NCBI GenBank assembly: GCA_021030905.1
Contig: JAGFMI010000005.1
Location: forward strand, 558,001-622,000
DNA: 64,000 nucleotides
Direction: 5' to 3'
Origin: Pyrenula massariospora
Lineage: Eukaryota > Ascomycota > Eurotiomycetes > Pyrenulales > Pyrenulaceae
Part shown: positions 23,426-38,400 of the stretch, piece by piece
Position numbering within the stretch: position 1 is the stretch's first letter
How the letters are laid out: every line of letters begins with the position of its first letter
The notes under the pieces: generated by a model
Database searches by the model: none
The model's input: the letters and a program-made list of their open reading frames with translations, nothing else
Told to the model about the DNA's origin: nothing
Translations under genes and position numbers: made by a program

Positions 23426-26400
23426 TCAAATGACATTACCCATATCCATGCTTGACGGCGCAACGCTATGCACAGACTTGCCCGCATCTATCGACATCCT
23501 GTCGCCGCTCTGGATGCGGACCACCTTTTTGTCCTTGCTCTGTCTTGCAACCAGCACTTGGGCCGGACACACCACAATCTCTTCCTCTCCATCCCCTGAG
23601 TCACTTCCCTTCTTGAACACTGGTGGGAAGAGCACCATCCTAACTACCGCTTGTTGAGCTTCAAGGTCCTCATTTGATACCGTATCCCCGCTCCTCTCAT
23701 TCATCAACGCTGCATTAAAGTACACAAGCTGGGCTAGGTCGCCGTTTTCATCGTATTCCGGTTGATGGGGTGGAAGCATAATAAATTCCGCGCGTTGAGT
23801 TCGCATATCAATTGATAGGTCGACTGCCATTCTGATCACGTTGCGCAGTGAATCTAGTAACTGCGCCTCCACAGCTGGTGAAGGTGGTAAGAATTTTGAG
23901 AGTGTCTTGAAGACCTCCAACACAACCCCTTCAATGTCGCTAGCTCGCTGCTCCTTGAAGCTCTCTCTCTGTATGAGCAGGGTCAAGGTTAGGGCTCGCC
24001 ATCTGCGTACAGCTCTCGGTGGCCCAACTTCGCTTAAATGTTTCTCCAGCGACTTTAGCTTCTGCCTTTGCTCACGATCCATCCCAAACAGATAACGAGT
24101 GAAAATGTACTCCCAGATCATCATCATGACCACTGACATGAAGACATCTCGGCGCTTCACCCGATCTGCAAGGTATTTATTGACATCGTGGTCGTCAAGC
24201 ATGGCGTTTTCGAATCGATCCACGTATTTTTCGTCACGAACTTCGCTGGTGAGTCGACAGACCCTTGTGTCAGAGAGTTTAGAGAATTTGACGACCCATA
24301 ATTGCACGCGTTGGCAAAGCTGCTCGCAAGCATGCTCGAAGTAATCCTCATCCTTGATACTAAGAATATCGTCCGACTTTGAAGAAGATAGGATCTGTCG
24401 TTGAAGTTCTCGGATCTTCTCTTTCGCCATCTCGAGATCGCCTTTCAACCGCTCAATCTCAGAATCGCGGTCAGCCGTAGCAGTCTGAATTTCATGTCGG
24501 ACGATCTCTTCCATGCCACTCGAAAGTTGGGTATGCTGGTCCCGAAGGTTCTCTAGCTCTCTTGATGACTCGTGCCACGTCTGAGAAGCTCGGCTGTGCT
24601 CCGCCTCAAGTTCTGCATACCTTTGAGTATGAGTCGCTTCGATCGCAGCATTTGTCGCGGCCAACCCAGCGTTAATTTCCGTCAGCCGCTTCACCTCCTC
24701 TTCTAAATACTGTAGCGATTGTCTCAGCTGCGCAATATCTGCGTCTCTTTCCTGCAATCGCACTTCTCGAGTTTCTAAAGCCTCTCGCGATGCGCTTTCT
24801 GTCCGGCTCTGGGTGAAATGGAAATCTTCGAGATTCTTCTCAGCCGTGATCTTTGCCGTGGCAAGCAATCGGTTCTCTGACGCCATTTGCTCTAGCTTGG
24901 CTTCCAAATCTTGGATTTGCTGCATGCTTTGTCGTTTGCGCATGCTTGGAGGGCGCGTGGGCGACATGGGTGAGCCAGGTGCCGCACCCAGACCGTCCTG
25001 TTGTACAAGATTAGTCTTCATTTCGAGTCATTGCAATAGACATCATAGGGCTAATGAATGCTTACAAAAGTGTCTGCCATCCCGCGTCCTGCTTCCTGTT
25101 TCTGGTCATTGGTGGGATGCCGAGTCGTTGACGACGGAAAGTCGAGGTTAGATGACTTTGCGCGGGTGGTTGGGCTGGAGCTCGCTTCGCCAAGAGATCT
25201 AGCGGATTTCTTGCCGGGGTCACGTGAATCGTCCCGCAGAGCCTCCGGAAATTGGTCTCTATGAGGACTAAAACTGATCGACTCGTGAACATCGTCAACC
25301 CTCGGCCAAGGACGACTTGTCAAGGCTGAATCAGATATTGCTTCGTCTGTGCGGCGAGGAGGAGAAGGTGCGTGAGGCATTTTCTCACCATGTTCATGCG
25401 ATTCCCTTTCTTGCCCATGGTGATGTGAAAAGGATCCATCCTCCGGAATGGTACCCAGGGACTTGCTCTTCGGAGACATACTTCTAGAGCTTTCGTGCGT
25501 ACCTGGTCCGCCAGAGAAGTCGGGAACGCCAAGGATAGGACCATGATGTGTGGATTCATAAGCTTGAGGGCTGCCTGGCCGATTGTCAATGTCGTGCTGT
25601 AGACGTTCGCTGCTACGTCGGTGAACGCTAGGAGATCGATGGAGACCGGGAGACTGTGAGCGCAGATGCGCATCACCTTTACCAGGCGTCTTGATAGTCC
25701 CCGGGGTGCGGGCCGAAGGAGACGAATCGAAGAGGCCAGATGACCTATCTTTAGAAGTAGAATCGACTGGCGAGGGATGCCTTCGAGCCGGCGTTTCGGG
25801 GAAAGAATCGACGGTGTCTTTAACGTGATGCGTTTGGTGTTCAGTGGGAGGCGAAGGCGGGATATTGCCCTTTGTAGGAATGGTCTTTTCTAGATCTCGA
25901 GACATAGAGTACTCATAGGTCGGGTCCATTTCACTTCCGAGGTTTGCACCACTCAGTCCTGGATCATCCGATGACTTGCGCGATCGAATACTTCGCCTGC
26001 GCTCTCCTCGCAAATTCTCATCTGAGCTCGTTGGAGTGATCGGCCTCAGAGGTCTAGCGCTAGAAGATCGCAACTGAGTGTCGTGATAATCAGACGCTTC
26101 CGCTGGTGAAACGAGCGGACTTGCGACGTATCCGCTATCTCGAACCGGCTGATGAACCTCTCTTACTTCTGGGGAGTCAATCATGTGAAGTCCGCTGTCT
26201 CGATATTCTTGCGGAATAGGAGAGGAGCGGTTGGACCGTGGCGGAGAACCTTTCGGCGAGCTTGTCCAGGAAATGCGGTGGGAAAGTCCGAATTCACGAG
26301 GATCATCAAAATCTTGCGTTTGGTTGTCAGATTCCCTATTTGCATCGCTTGATGTTGGTTTCGTTCCCAGCGCGCTTGCTAGTCCCAAACCTGCCGCGAC

Positions 26401-29400
26401 AGACATCGCCAAGGCTTCCGCAGAAGATTCGGTGCCTTTCTTTGCCTTTTTCTGCTCTTCTCGATCTGGTTCTTTGTCTTGTTCAAGGTCTTCTATTGAA
26501 GACCATGTCCGAGCTTTCTTTCCTTTCTTTCCCTTCTTGCGTGTCCCATCGCGATGTGTCAATAGGGCAACTTCTGCAGACGGGACATCAGCTTGATCAG
26601 AATCCATAGATGCGACCCCAGGTTGCATAGCCACAGTGTGTTCCCCCAGAGGAGGGGGAGAGGCATGTAGATGTCTTTCCTCATCCAATGCTTGGCCGGA
26701 AGGACTTGCACTCCGAGGCGGTGTAAGTGCTGGGGTCATTGGAGCATCGTAATTGAACTGCCCTGTAGTCTCAATCGGTGCCTTCGACGTGTCGAAGCTC
26801 GATCGAGCTCCATTTTCATGAGTGGTATCCCTTCGGCTGGCATCGTCAACGTTTCTAGAGCCAACTGCTTCTGCAATCATAACGTCTGGTTCCAAATGTG
26901 ACGAGGATATGACCGCAGAATCCTCTGCCGGAATTCGAGACAGAGCGTCGTCAACAGATTCACTCCGCGATGGATCTTGCATTTGTGTAGAGTCAAATTC
27001 AGAGCCTGTCTTTCCTTTTCCTTTCTTGTCTTTCTTCTTTTTCTTCGCCGGGATGGCCCAAAGATCTTCTTCGGTAGTGGCTGGCTTGGTGCCTTCATAT
27101 TGTCCTTTCTCATCTCCAGTAATTGGCTGACTAGGTCGCTCAACCTCGGCTTCAACATCCTTTGTCACCCCTGCGTCAAGGAAGGCAGCTTCCGACTTCG
27201 ATTTGTCCTTTTTCTTCTGCTTTTTGCTCTTTTTAGAAGGCGCGCTCCAAGAGAACTCCTCAGGCGTAATCTCCGCCCGTGCCTCGGACAACGAGGATTC
27301 TTCTGGCTTTTCATTGAACGCGACTTCCTCAATTTGGTCTTGCGTTTTGTCTTGCAGCGTCGACTCTACCAACGGCATAGGCTGGCCTTTCTTCTTGTTT
27401 TTCTTTTGCTTTTTGCCTACGACAGGGGAATTGAGTATATCATCGAGTTCTGGTTTAGCTTCGCCAACATCTTGCAGAGATCCACGTTCCTCATCAGTGC
27501 GGGTATCACGGCTGTGCTCGGCAGGGCCTGAAGCATCACCAACCGAGTCCGAATGCTTTTGAAAGTCACTGTCCATCGTATTCCTCATTGCTACTTTATT
27601 CTTCCTCTCTTCATCACTCATAAACCGGGAGCTATGTTCGACCTCGCGAGTGTTCATGGAGACCCCTTCAACATCGCCGAGCCGAGAACTTTCTTGTACA
27701 ACTACATCGAGGTCTCGTGAGGTCCCGAAGGAACGCTCGCCTGTTTGACTTGGCAATGTCTCATCCTTAAAACTCGTGTTGTTGTCTGAAGTCTCTGTCG
27801 CGGTTCCCCTTTTCTTCTTCTTGTCTTTCTTGCTCTTCTTAGAAGCAGCGGGCCAAAGATTATCCTCTCCATCGTCAGGTTGTGTGGTAATTTCTGGGGC
27901 TTCCGCTGGCGTGGAATGCCGCTCAGGATCAGCCTCGGCGTTTCCGTGGGCTCTTAGAGTCTCTTCTGTTTGCTCCGCTTGGGGTGTCTCGGCGGCGCGT
28001 GATACCATGGGAGGTTCATCTTCATCGGAAAACTCTTTCTGTGTCCCCTTTCTATTCTCGTTTTTATCCTTCTTACTCTTCTTTGATGTCGATGTCCACG
28101 TGTTCTCCCGAGGCTGCTCAGGGCGTATACTAGGTTCTTCAGAGTCCGGCAGCTCTTTAGATATGGTCTCTGCAGCCGATGCAATCTCGGGGGTAGGCTC
28201 AGCCCTTGCGGATTCAGCATCTATTCCATCCACGGCGGGCCTGTCAATTTGGGCTGACAACTTCTTTCTCTTGTCCTTTTTGCCTTTCCTACTTTTGACA
28301 GCCCAGGCAGACCACTCATCGACATCTTCGCCTTGAGCTGTAGGCTCTTCTTGCAACCCAGTCCCTTGAAAAGTAGGTATTGCAACATCCGCATCAGGGT
28401 CAATGCTGCGGCCAAGATCTCCATGCGGCTCAATGCTCATATTTGATTTCGGATAATCCCCATCATGAGAAGCTCTAATGTCGGTAGGTGGAGGCTCTGA
28501 AGGCGACTTGTGGTCAACCTTTTTCTGACCTTCATGCTCGGCATGTGCTGCTTCAATTTCATTACGTACTGTGGCCGCAAACGTTGCCGCTTCCTGCTGC
28601 AATTCACGAGAGCCGGCTCGGCTGTGGAAGACCTGGTGCTCTTGGTCTAATTCTTCTTGGAATTCATTAGATCCGAGGACAGGTCTTTCAGGCTCTAGTA
28701 CTGCGGTGGAGTTCTCATCCGCTTCTGTAAACTTGTTCTGCTCCAAAGATGCATCTGCCTCATCGCTGACTGTAGCCTCCTTAGTTGCATACTCATCCTC
28801 AAGAGCAGACTGCATGCCCTTCTGCTTGCTGCCCCCGGCTGCCTTTCCCTTAGCCGGCGTGGCCCAGAAGATGTCCTCAGACGTCTCCTCTATTGGTCTC
28901 GCTAGAGGCATGGACCCAGCAGTAGCTTGTTTCTCAAGAGCGTCAGAGAATCTGTCAGGTTCAGATTCGTGATCCTGCGATTGATCAGAAGATTGCTCAG
29001 TATTCGAAAGAGGGACCGCAAGCTCGGGTGAACTCTTGATATCGTTTGTCGTTTGCTTCCTCTTTTTCGAGCCCTTTTTGGGCTTTTCGATCGGGGCCCA
29101 CGACGATTCTCCCTCCTCAGCTTGTGAAGTCTGTTCTGCTGCGACTATCTTGGATTCTGATGTACCTACATCTGGTTGAGATCGTGATTCTTGGGCCGCG
29201 GATAGTCCTTTAACCTTCGCGCTATCAGGTCCTTGGTCTAAAGAAGCGTCGAGCTTTTCTTGAGAGGCTATTGGAACGTAAGCTGCCTTTTTCTTCCTCT
29301 TGTCCTTCTTGCCTTTCTTAGTTGGAGCCCAGGAGAACTCGTTATCTTCAACAGCTTGTGTATGCACAGAGATTGTGTCTTTTGGTCCTTCCTCGGCAAC

Positions 29401-32400
29401 TGGCGATTCTTCATGTGGCACTGAGGGCTGCAGAGACGATGACTTCTCATGTACGCTAGCAGGTAAATCGCCTAACTCAAGCTTCTGAACTGTCTCCACA
29501 GGATCTGAAGCGCTTAGACCTTCGGCTCCCTTAGCCTCTGCTCTTGGAGCTTGTGAAAGTCCGTCATTTCCCGCCTGTTCTGGCATTGTTTCCGCGGTCT
29601 GTAGAGCAGGTTCTGCCGCATGTGGCGGATCGTCCATACCGGCGGGGCCTGAGAGACTATCTGAGCCGTCATTAAGACCAACCTCGCGAGGCGTGATTGA
29701 CATTTCGTCTCTGAGTGCTGTAGAGCTTTCAGATTCCTCCATCTGTTGTTGCTGCTTTCGCCTGTCCTTCTTGATTTTCTTTGATTTATTTAGGGGACCT
29801 TCCCAGAAAGATTCTGCCGCTTTGCTGTGAGGTGGAACATCGTCGCCCTCAGCAAGTGTCGCGGAGTCCTTGTTCTCTTCTTCGGAGATTGAGAGTCGGA
29901 ACTCATCATCAGCACTTAAAAAGGTTGATGCTTTCTGGGCAGGTGTCTCTGACGGATCGTTATCTGCTGCTGGTTGAGATGTGTCAACCCTCACATCGCG
30001 AGAGTCGTGGCCAAAGACAACAGGAGCATCGGCCGATCGATGAGGCTGTTGCGGAACGTTTATTGAGACCAATGCGGGAACATCTTCTGGGTAGCGTACA
30101 ATGTCGTTACCAGGGACTGTAGGTGCAACATCAGGCAGCGCAGCTCTTGATGGTGATGCATCCGGAGCAGACGTGTCATAGCCAGCTTTAACTTGAGAGG
30201 AAGCTACTTCGGATAGTGCCTTCTCTGCAGGCTCGTACCCTTGGGCAGTCTGCTCCTGTGATTTTGCAACTTCACCATGGCCACTTTCGTTGTCCGACCA
30301 GCTGAGAGCAAGCTTTTTCTTATTCTTTTTGCTCTTCTTGCTCTCTCTCTTGCCTGGTGCAAAACTCACTTCAGGAGGTGGAAGTTCAACCGGAGAATCT
30401 CGCACAGGCTCATCAGGCGTAGCTGACCGCTTTGGAGAGGTGAAGTCAAGGGTCTGACGTTTCCCTTTCTTGCCTTTCTTCTTCTTCGTAGTCGGTGCCC
30501 AATCAACATCATCTTCTGCTTCTTTTGCTGTCCGGTCAATTGGCTCCACGGGGGCTTCAGATGAAGTCGCAAGTGGCTCCTGAGATTCATAGGGCGGTGG
30601 CTCGATGGACTGATTCTCCAAACCAAGCGCGATCTGGCTTGGCGCTGTGGACTCCCGTTCAAGTGATTCAGGCGCCTTCGAACTTGTGGTGTCCTCAATT
30701 GGCTCTTCATGTGCTTTGATCGAGGCGGAATCTACGAATGTTCTATCGTGAGATTCTCCCGAACCTTTGACAGCCTCCAAGACGACTTGCTCTGGAGCAG
30801 ACGCTGCAGCAACCAATTTGTCGTTGTCTGATAGGGAAGCAGTGTCTTCTTCCCGATCAGCGTTTTTCTGTTTTTTACCGCGCTTCTCCTTCTTGCTCTT
30901 CTTCGTTGGAGCCCACGAAAAATCTTCAGTTTTGAGTGTCTCTTCTCTCTCTAACTGAGAATGGATGGAAGGCCCTGTAGAAGGTGTCTCTTGGCGCTCA
31001 GTCTGGACAGATGTCCCAGCATCCCCATGTTGTGTATCATTAATCCCTTCTACGATGATTTGATCGGATCTAGGTAACTCAATTTCATTTTTAGACGTAG
31101 TGACTTCAGAAGACAATCCGGAAGAACGTTTCTTCTTGTCTTTCTTACTCTTCTTGCTGTTTGTCCATGAAAGCTCGTCTGCCGATCCTTTTTGTTGGGC
31201 GAAGATAGTATCAGGTGTCTCAACAAGCTTATCAGAAGTTTCAATAGGCAACGCTGCCGTAGATCCTGGCTCTGGTATAGGCATGGTCTCTAGTGGCTGT
31301 CTTTCCTCTCCCTTTTGGATATTTACCGTTGGCCCCCTTTCCTCGTGTAAGGATCCCTGTGGTGATATTCCCCCCTGGGATACATCGTCGATAGACAATT
31401 CTCTTTCTGCTTCTCGGGATTGGACGTCAATTTCAGCGATCGGCGTTGCATCGACAGTTCCTTTGCTAGGGCTAATTGAAGACAAGTCCCTATCACCAAG
31501 CGCCTCCGATACACCACCCTGATTCTCGTCGAATGGGTCACGGGCAGAAGGCTCGCTCAGATCAAGGGTAACCTTCTTTCCCTTCTGCCCATTCTTGTTC
31601 TTTTTAGAACCCGATCTGGGAACAGGGGCGGCCTCAGCTGCATTTGGTTCCACGATGCCTCTGGAGAAATCCTCACCTGTTTGTTCTCTGGCTTCCAGGA
31701 CAGACTCCAACGGTGCATCTTCAGGATGTAAAGTCGCAGCAAATGATTCCGGCTTTACGTCAACGTCCAGGTTAGAAGGTACGCCGCGGACAGCTTTTGC
31801 ACGTTCAAACGCAACTTTGAGTGGCGATTCTGTTGGCGGGCTTCTGGGTCGAAGAAAATTTTCAAGGTCATCGTCCTCATCTTCGGGCAAAGGGATAGAC
31901 TCTGGTATGACAGAAGAATCTCTCCGTTCAGACAAATGGGCCGACACATCAATATCCGAAGTTGAGTCCCTCGTGGCCTCCAAAGCGAAAGGAGCAATAT
32001 TGGGGTCATATTGCATAGTACGAGCTGTTGGTGAGCCAGGTCCCCAATGTACGTGAGCCGTGTCTGCCTCTGAAGCAGCGGGTGCACTTGGGACTTCTTG
32101 AAGGTGCATCGGTACTTCAGAGAGAGTGGCATCTAGCTCTGGCTTTTGGAGTGTGGATGCCTCGTTCTCGTCTGAAGGAGTCGATCGGTGCTTTGTATGG
32201 ATAGTTTCATTCTGTATTGGTTCTTCATCGGGGATTTGACGACTTTCAGTAATGTCGGCAGGCGCTGGTTGATGCTTGACAGCTTCGTCCCCAAATTTAT
32301 CAGCGCGATGCAGGAAAGGGCTGACTTGGACATCTGCCAACTCTCGATCAGCTGAGTTTAGAGCTTGGATGTAAGACGGAATTTGTCCAGCGGTCTCAGA

Positions 32401-35400
32401 AATATGTTTTTCTTGACTCAAGACTTCCCCTGAGGGATCTTCAAGGTGGAGGGAAGCTGACGCTTCTGGGCTTCTCATAAAATTAGGGTAACTCGGCAGT
32501 GACGATTGCTTTGCGCTAGGCTCAAGTGTTTCCGGTGACGCTTCTTCAGCAATTTTGGATGCATCATGGAGCGAATCTTCCAAAAGGTCTTCGGAAGCCT
32601 GAACTTGTTCGTAGGTTGCTTCATCCTCACGTTGTTGTTGATAAGGCGTCGCTTCGGGAGCTAAGTCAAAGCCTTGTCGTTCCCTTTCCTTCTTTTCCTT
32701 CCTCTTGTTCTTCTTCGACTTCTTGAAAGAGATATTTTGGAATTGTATTGGCTCCTGCTCAAGGGAAGGCCTGGCACTTGAAATTTTCTCTGAAGCGATG
32801 TCATCTCTCAAGACCTCTTCCTCTGGTAAGCTCCGTGACTCAGGTCGACCATACTCATATTCTGCGCCCAGACGCAATGACTGAGGCTTGTCCATCTCTC
32901 GATCAGCACCTTTCTCTTGTACGACAGATGTAATGGCAGCAGCGGTCGCTCCGGCAGCAGCCCCTGCTCCAACGGTCTCCCAAAAGGGCAGCCCTGGTTC
33001 GCCTTGTATTCTTTCCTTAGCCTCACGATCATCAGCCTCTTCAGGGGTGGGCAGACCCATTGGTGACACTCGGGCTTCATCTCTACCCTGCTGAGACGAG
33101 GGATCTTCCAGAAGCTCAGAAGGAGAGTGGAACTCATACTTCGGCTTCGGCTTTTTGACTTCTTTCGGAAATTCAGACTGGGTGGGTGTCGTCTGCTGCG
33201 AGTTAAGATAATCTGGGGACCTTGGTGGAGGAGCGCTTCCCCATGAATAGCGATTTGGTTGAGTACTGAAATAGTCCGAGGAGCCGGTGGAATCTCTCGA
33301 AGCTTCCACCTCTCGGTCAGCAGCCGCGCGAAGGTCCTCGATTGAGGGGTGAGCAGAGCTCGTCCGGCTTGACGGAAGTGAGGGATAAGTCTCTGTAGGT
33401 CCCGCTTCCTTCTTGTAACTGTGCTGCTCGACAAGGAAAAGAGGGCGAAACTCTTTAGATGACCTGAATTCCATAGACCTTGGACGAGGCTGACGGGATC
33501 TGACGACCGCTTGCGGGGTGTCGGGAGATTCTAATGATGGAGAGCCTGTTGATCCCGTTCGAATATGCCCTGGTGTAAGAGGTGGTCGACGGAAGTTAAT
33601 AGGAACTGCCGTTGGTGAGGACGTTGCCGTCTGACTCGATGTAAGGTCACTTGTTTGTAAAGCGGATAATCTTCTTAGTCGTACAGACTTGTCTACCTCA
33701 GGGGTGGAAGGAGATCCGGACCGGCTGTCAGCTTGCGGCCTAGTGTCCACCATTCTTTCTGTAGATCTTGGGGAAACAGAACGGCTCCTAATAGACGACA
33801 ATATTCTTGTCGAGTTATCCTCAAAGTCGGCTTGGACGGGACCTTGTAGATCATGGGCAAGCTTTGAAGCAGGGGCAGTCGGCCCCGAAGCACCAGTCTC
33901 AATCGACAATGGCATTTCGGGGCGCTCACCTAAAAAAGACTGCATGTCTTCGTCGGGGATTGCTTTTTCTTGAGCTTCTTCAAAGACATCATTATCATCA
34001 GTCCCTTGCGTCTCTTCGCTCAAGGATTTGCGCTTGGACTTCTTTCTTGATTTTTTGCGAGGTGTTTCGAATGTTTCTTCGGCGATGTCTATACTGTTTC
34101 CACGTCGCTCTTCTTGTTCTGGCGCCGCTTTGACATTAGAGCTTTCAGACGCACTCTTTACTACATCGAAAAAGCTACCTATACCTTTTTTATTCGACTC
34201 CTTGTCGTCACTGAATTTCGCAGGGGAGGATACAGTTGATTCAGCTTCGTCAAAGTAGTCATTACCTTTCTTTGATTTCTTCTTCGACTTTTTGGGTTTC
34301 TCTGCTTCGTTCATTTCGTGTTCTAGGGCTGCTGCAGCCACGATATTGGCAAACCCACCTGTGTCCTTCTTTGACTTTCTTCTCGGCCCCTTCGCGTCCG
34401 AGAATCCGTCAAGTTCTGGCGCAGAAGCAGCGACTGATCTAGCCTCTCTGTTGGCTGGGTCGAAGTCCTCAGACTGTGATTTGCGTGTCTCTTGCTGTCT
34501 TCCAGCTCCAATAGAGGACTCGCCATCCACATCCTTCGCTGCCGTATACAGATTTTCAATTTCGGCATCTTGTCTTTGCGCATCCTTGGTCTTGGTAGAG
34601 GACCAAGAGACTCGTGACATGGCTTCATCGGCGCCAATTTTGTCAAAGGGCGCAGTCTCGTCCTTCGGACGAGCAGCTGGCGATTCACCCTCAAAATAAT
34701 CAAAAACGTCGTAACCGCCCGGCATCTTAGACTGCGATCGAGCGTCTTTTTCTTCGGACGCTAGCGAAATATTTTCGTCTGCCGACCTCGCCACTTCGCG
34801 ATCAGCAGGTCGTGCTTTCCTCTCTTCCGAGGGAGATTCGACTTCTCCTTCGACAAAACCGATGGAGGGAGCGGCAGAATATGTTGCTATCTGAGTACCA
34901 AGGTCTGAAGTTGTTTCCACATAAGGCGTCTGGTACACAAAGCCCTTGTCGGAGCTTGATACAAAGTCGCGCCGGTGGTAATCTGGGTTATCAACTACAA
35001 TGGAAGGATCAAACCCAGCTTGTTCAGCGCCAGCCGCTAGAGCTGCTGCAAACTCTAAATCTCGATCATGCTTTTTTCCTTCCGGTGACTCTGACGTATC
35101 GACTTCTATAGATTCAGCAGCTTCAGACTTCTTTTTGCGGCGTGAATGTCTTGAGGATTTTTCTTCATCATCACTCCAAATCCTGCGCTCGGGCACCGAA
35201 TCCATGCCGTCAGCATCTTCTTCAGTAACCTTGCCGTTTGGCTTGGTGTCTTCGTGAGGCACGCTTTGGGATGGTTCTTCAACTCCAACTGGCTCCACGG
35301 CCACAATGACTGGAGATGCGTCTCCTCGCACAGATTCTCCAGAAATGCTCACAGGAGGCGTAGGCCGTACAAGTCCCAAGCGTGGCACAGGCCAGGGGAA

Positions 35401-38400
35401 GGCTTTGGGATCATCTCCAGGCTGTGAACCAAAGGGTCGGTAGAGATCAGGCTCGAAGGGCGGTGGACTAGTCGGGGAAACTTCCACAATATTAGGTATA
35501 GTAGAGACTGGGGGCACATCTCGCGTATCTGTGGATCTCGTGCGAAGCTCTTCGGGAGTAAAGAAGTCTCCATAACTATCATACACTGGGCTGGTCTTCA
35601 CTCTTGAAGCTGCCATTTTCGCGATCTTTTTCTGCTTCTCCGAGCGTGATTCTGGGCTTTCATCGACAGTTCTTTCCTGCGGAGACGATGCGTCGCGATG
35701 TTTTCGTGACGAATCCTTTCGGCTACGTCTTCGTGATTCTTTCGAGTCTTCTTCTTCAGGCCTATCTTTGTCCGCCATGACGCTGCTCGCAGCTACAACT
35801 CCAGCCCCTGCTAGCCCAGCTGCGATGACCGGTGTTGCCCAGGACCTTTCTGAAGGCTTTCTTCTTTTTTCAGCATTTTGCCTGTCTTCTTCATCCCGTA
35901 GTCTCTCCAACTCCCTCTCAATATCATCGTAGTCTAGTGGGGGCGGTTGACTACCAACCGAAGCTCTCTTTTCGGCAACATCTACATCGTGTGGCCGATC
36001 CTTGGGGTAGTGCTCCAAAGTTGATCTACGGCGATGTGATCTCTCTTCAAATTGAGAAGAGGCTGTTGGGCTGTGAAAGCGGTCCACAGGATCGCTATCT
36101 GAGCGCCTCCGCTCAGCCCGTCTTCTTTCCCGATCTCTATCCCGCCGTTGCTTCTCAGCTGGCTCATCAGGAACATCAAACTTGACAGAAGCAGTTCGAT
36201 CTCGTTTTGAAGAGCTCCGACGGGACAGAATAGAGCCTTCAATTAGCTCCGGGACCGCTGTAGTGACGGAGACTTCTTGATCACGCGAGCGCCGAGGATC
36301 GTCGGCATTCCTGGAAACGCGTCTGATGTCGCTATCAGCTCGCTCGTTGTCCTTCCCGCGCATATGCGTTGGAGAATCAGTCACTGATGCGTAAGGCATA
36401 AACTGAGCGGGGATCGAAGGCTGAGAGTGATGGCGAGAGGTGTATTGCAAAGAAGGCTCGGATGTGTCGTAAACAGATGAGGAAACTGGAACCACTGGTT
36501 GAGGTTGCTGGATAGGAACACCAGGTCGTGCTGTAAAAGGGCCACCCTGGGTCCTCGACGAGGCTACAGAAGTTGCTCCGGTTACGTCGAACATACTGGG
36601 ATCGCTTGTCGGAAAGGGGAAGACCTGTTGAAGGGAAGATGAGCTACCAGCGCTAGGAGCAGGTCCGGTATATCCATCTCCCGGCCGCGCTTCATAAAGC
36701 CCTTGGTCGACCAGCGAGCTGTGATTCCTTCTTGACGGCTGTCTATCCTTTTTCGCGTCTAATTCTCCCACCCATTTGTCCGGCTCTGGTCCGTTGGATA
36801 CGAGCGACTCTCGACTCTGACCGAATGCAAGTGCAGAGTCGACAGACAAAGCTTCATCATCCGAAGCGTCTTCCCAGTCAGAATCCTCTCCAACCAACGG
36901 GCGAGTATTTCTCGAGTTCGACCTATGTTTCCTCCTGTCGTCGGCATTATGTGGTCTATGCCTTGGCTCCTTCACTGCAACAAGGTCCGCTTTATATTTG
37001 CCTTTTCGTGACTGGTGAGCACTCGCTGCGGCGAGGGCTGCAGCTGTGGCTCCGAGTCCTATTATCGCAGCATCTGCGTTCTGGTCCTTTCTCGGACTCT
37101 CCTTTGATTTCACATTACTTTTTCGTTTGATTCTTCCGCCTCCAAACGCAAGATCGGCATCAGAGGAAGAAGAAGAAGAATTATTAAATGTAAAAAAACC
37201 TTTGCGAGTCTTTCTGTGGGATTTTTGCGCATTCGCAGAAGACGCCGTGAAGAAAGACCCATATCCAGGTGATGCTTCAGTTGTTAGGTTGACGTATGAC
37301 GTGCTAGGATTGACGTGCTTCATACGGTGATGTTTGTTGGTTGACCCACTACTGCTGCTAGAGCGTCTTGACCTTGTAGACTTTCTAGACCGTGTTTCGT
37401 CATCTAAAAGTGTAATTCTCGTTCGGGAGCCGTGCCTCGAATCAGACAGAGAACTCCGGCGGGTGACCCCATGTCGCGCATAGTCGTCGTTACTACGCCT
37501 CTTCACACGGTCTTCCTCAGCATATCGATGACCACGTCGAGAGTCATCATGGAGCGGACGCCCTGATTGAATGCTGTACGTATCTTCAAAGTCTTTCTTA
37601 TTGAAGACAGACTTTCCGGCTTGAGCAAGTCCATAGCCAGCCAAGCCAGCCGCTCCTGCAGCCGCCAATGTTGATTTATGACTAGATCTCCTTCTCCGGT
37701 CATCATCAGAAGAGCTGTAGCGGCTCAGCTTATCGACTCTAGTAGAGCTCCCATACCGACTCCCGCCGGAAAGGCGTCGCTTGTAGTGGTGCCTGCGCGG
37801 GGCGTCACGGGGACTTGAACGGGGGTCAAAGCAATATTTGCAAACACCAATGTACTCCGTGTACTCCTCGTATTGGGAAACTCCCTCTGGATCTTTAAAA
37901 AAGTCAACAACTTTTCTTAGAGGTCCACGATGTCGATGCTTGTGCTGGAGTAAGGATGTTTGCGACCCGTTAGCCGCGAAATGATTGTCTCCCAAGGGCT
38001 CATGTTGATGGTGATCATACGCAGCGTTCTCAGCCTGCGTGTAGACATGGTTACTGTTCGGCCCATATGAAGAATGGTGCGACGCAACGTATGCACCAGC
38101 TGCTGCCGCTGCTGCACCATATAAGGCAGCATTTGAAGAGCCAGACGATTGTTTAGGCGGTTTCTGAGACTGATCTAGATGATGCTGTGGGATGGCCGAA
38201 TTGTTTCCGTGCAGATGTGACTCATGCGAAGCGTGCTCTGCATAAGCTCCCGCTGCAGCCGCAGTCGTTACCGCACCGTATAATGCTGCATTTGTAGAGG
38301 CTGGCGTCTGGCTATTAGACTGTGAAGGTCGGTCTGGGAACGCTTGCGGCATATTTGGGTTATAGTGGCCATCCATTTGTGACCCCTGAGACGCATGCTC

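Noticed and set aside
26152-37330. Many open frames opposite or offset to the Lah-like exon
   Set aside because: They are shadows of a long low-complexity coding exon on the minus strand.
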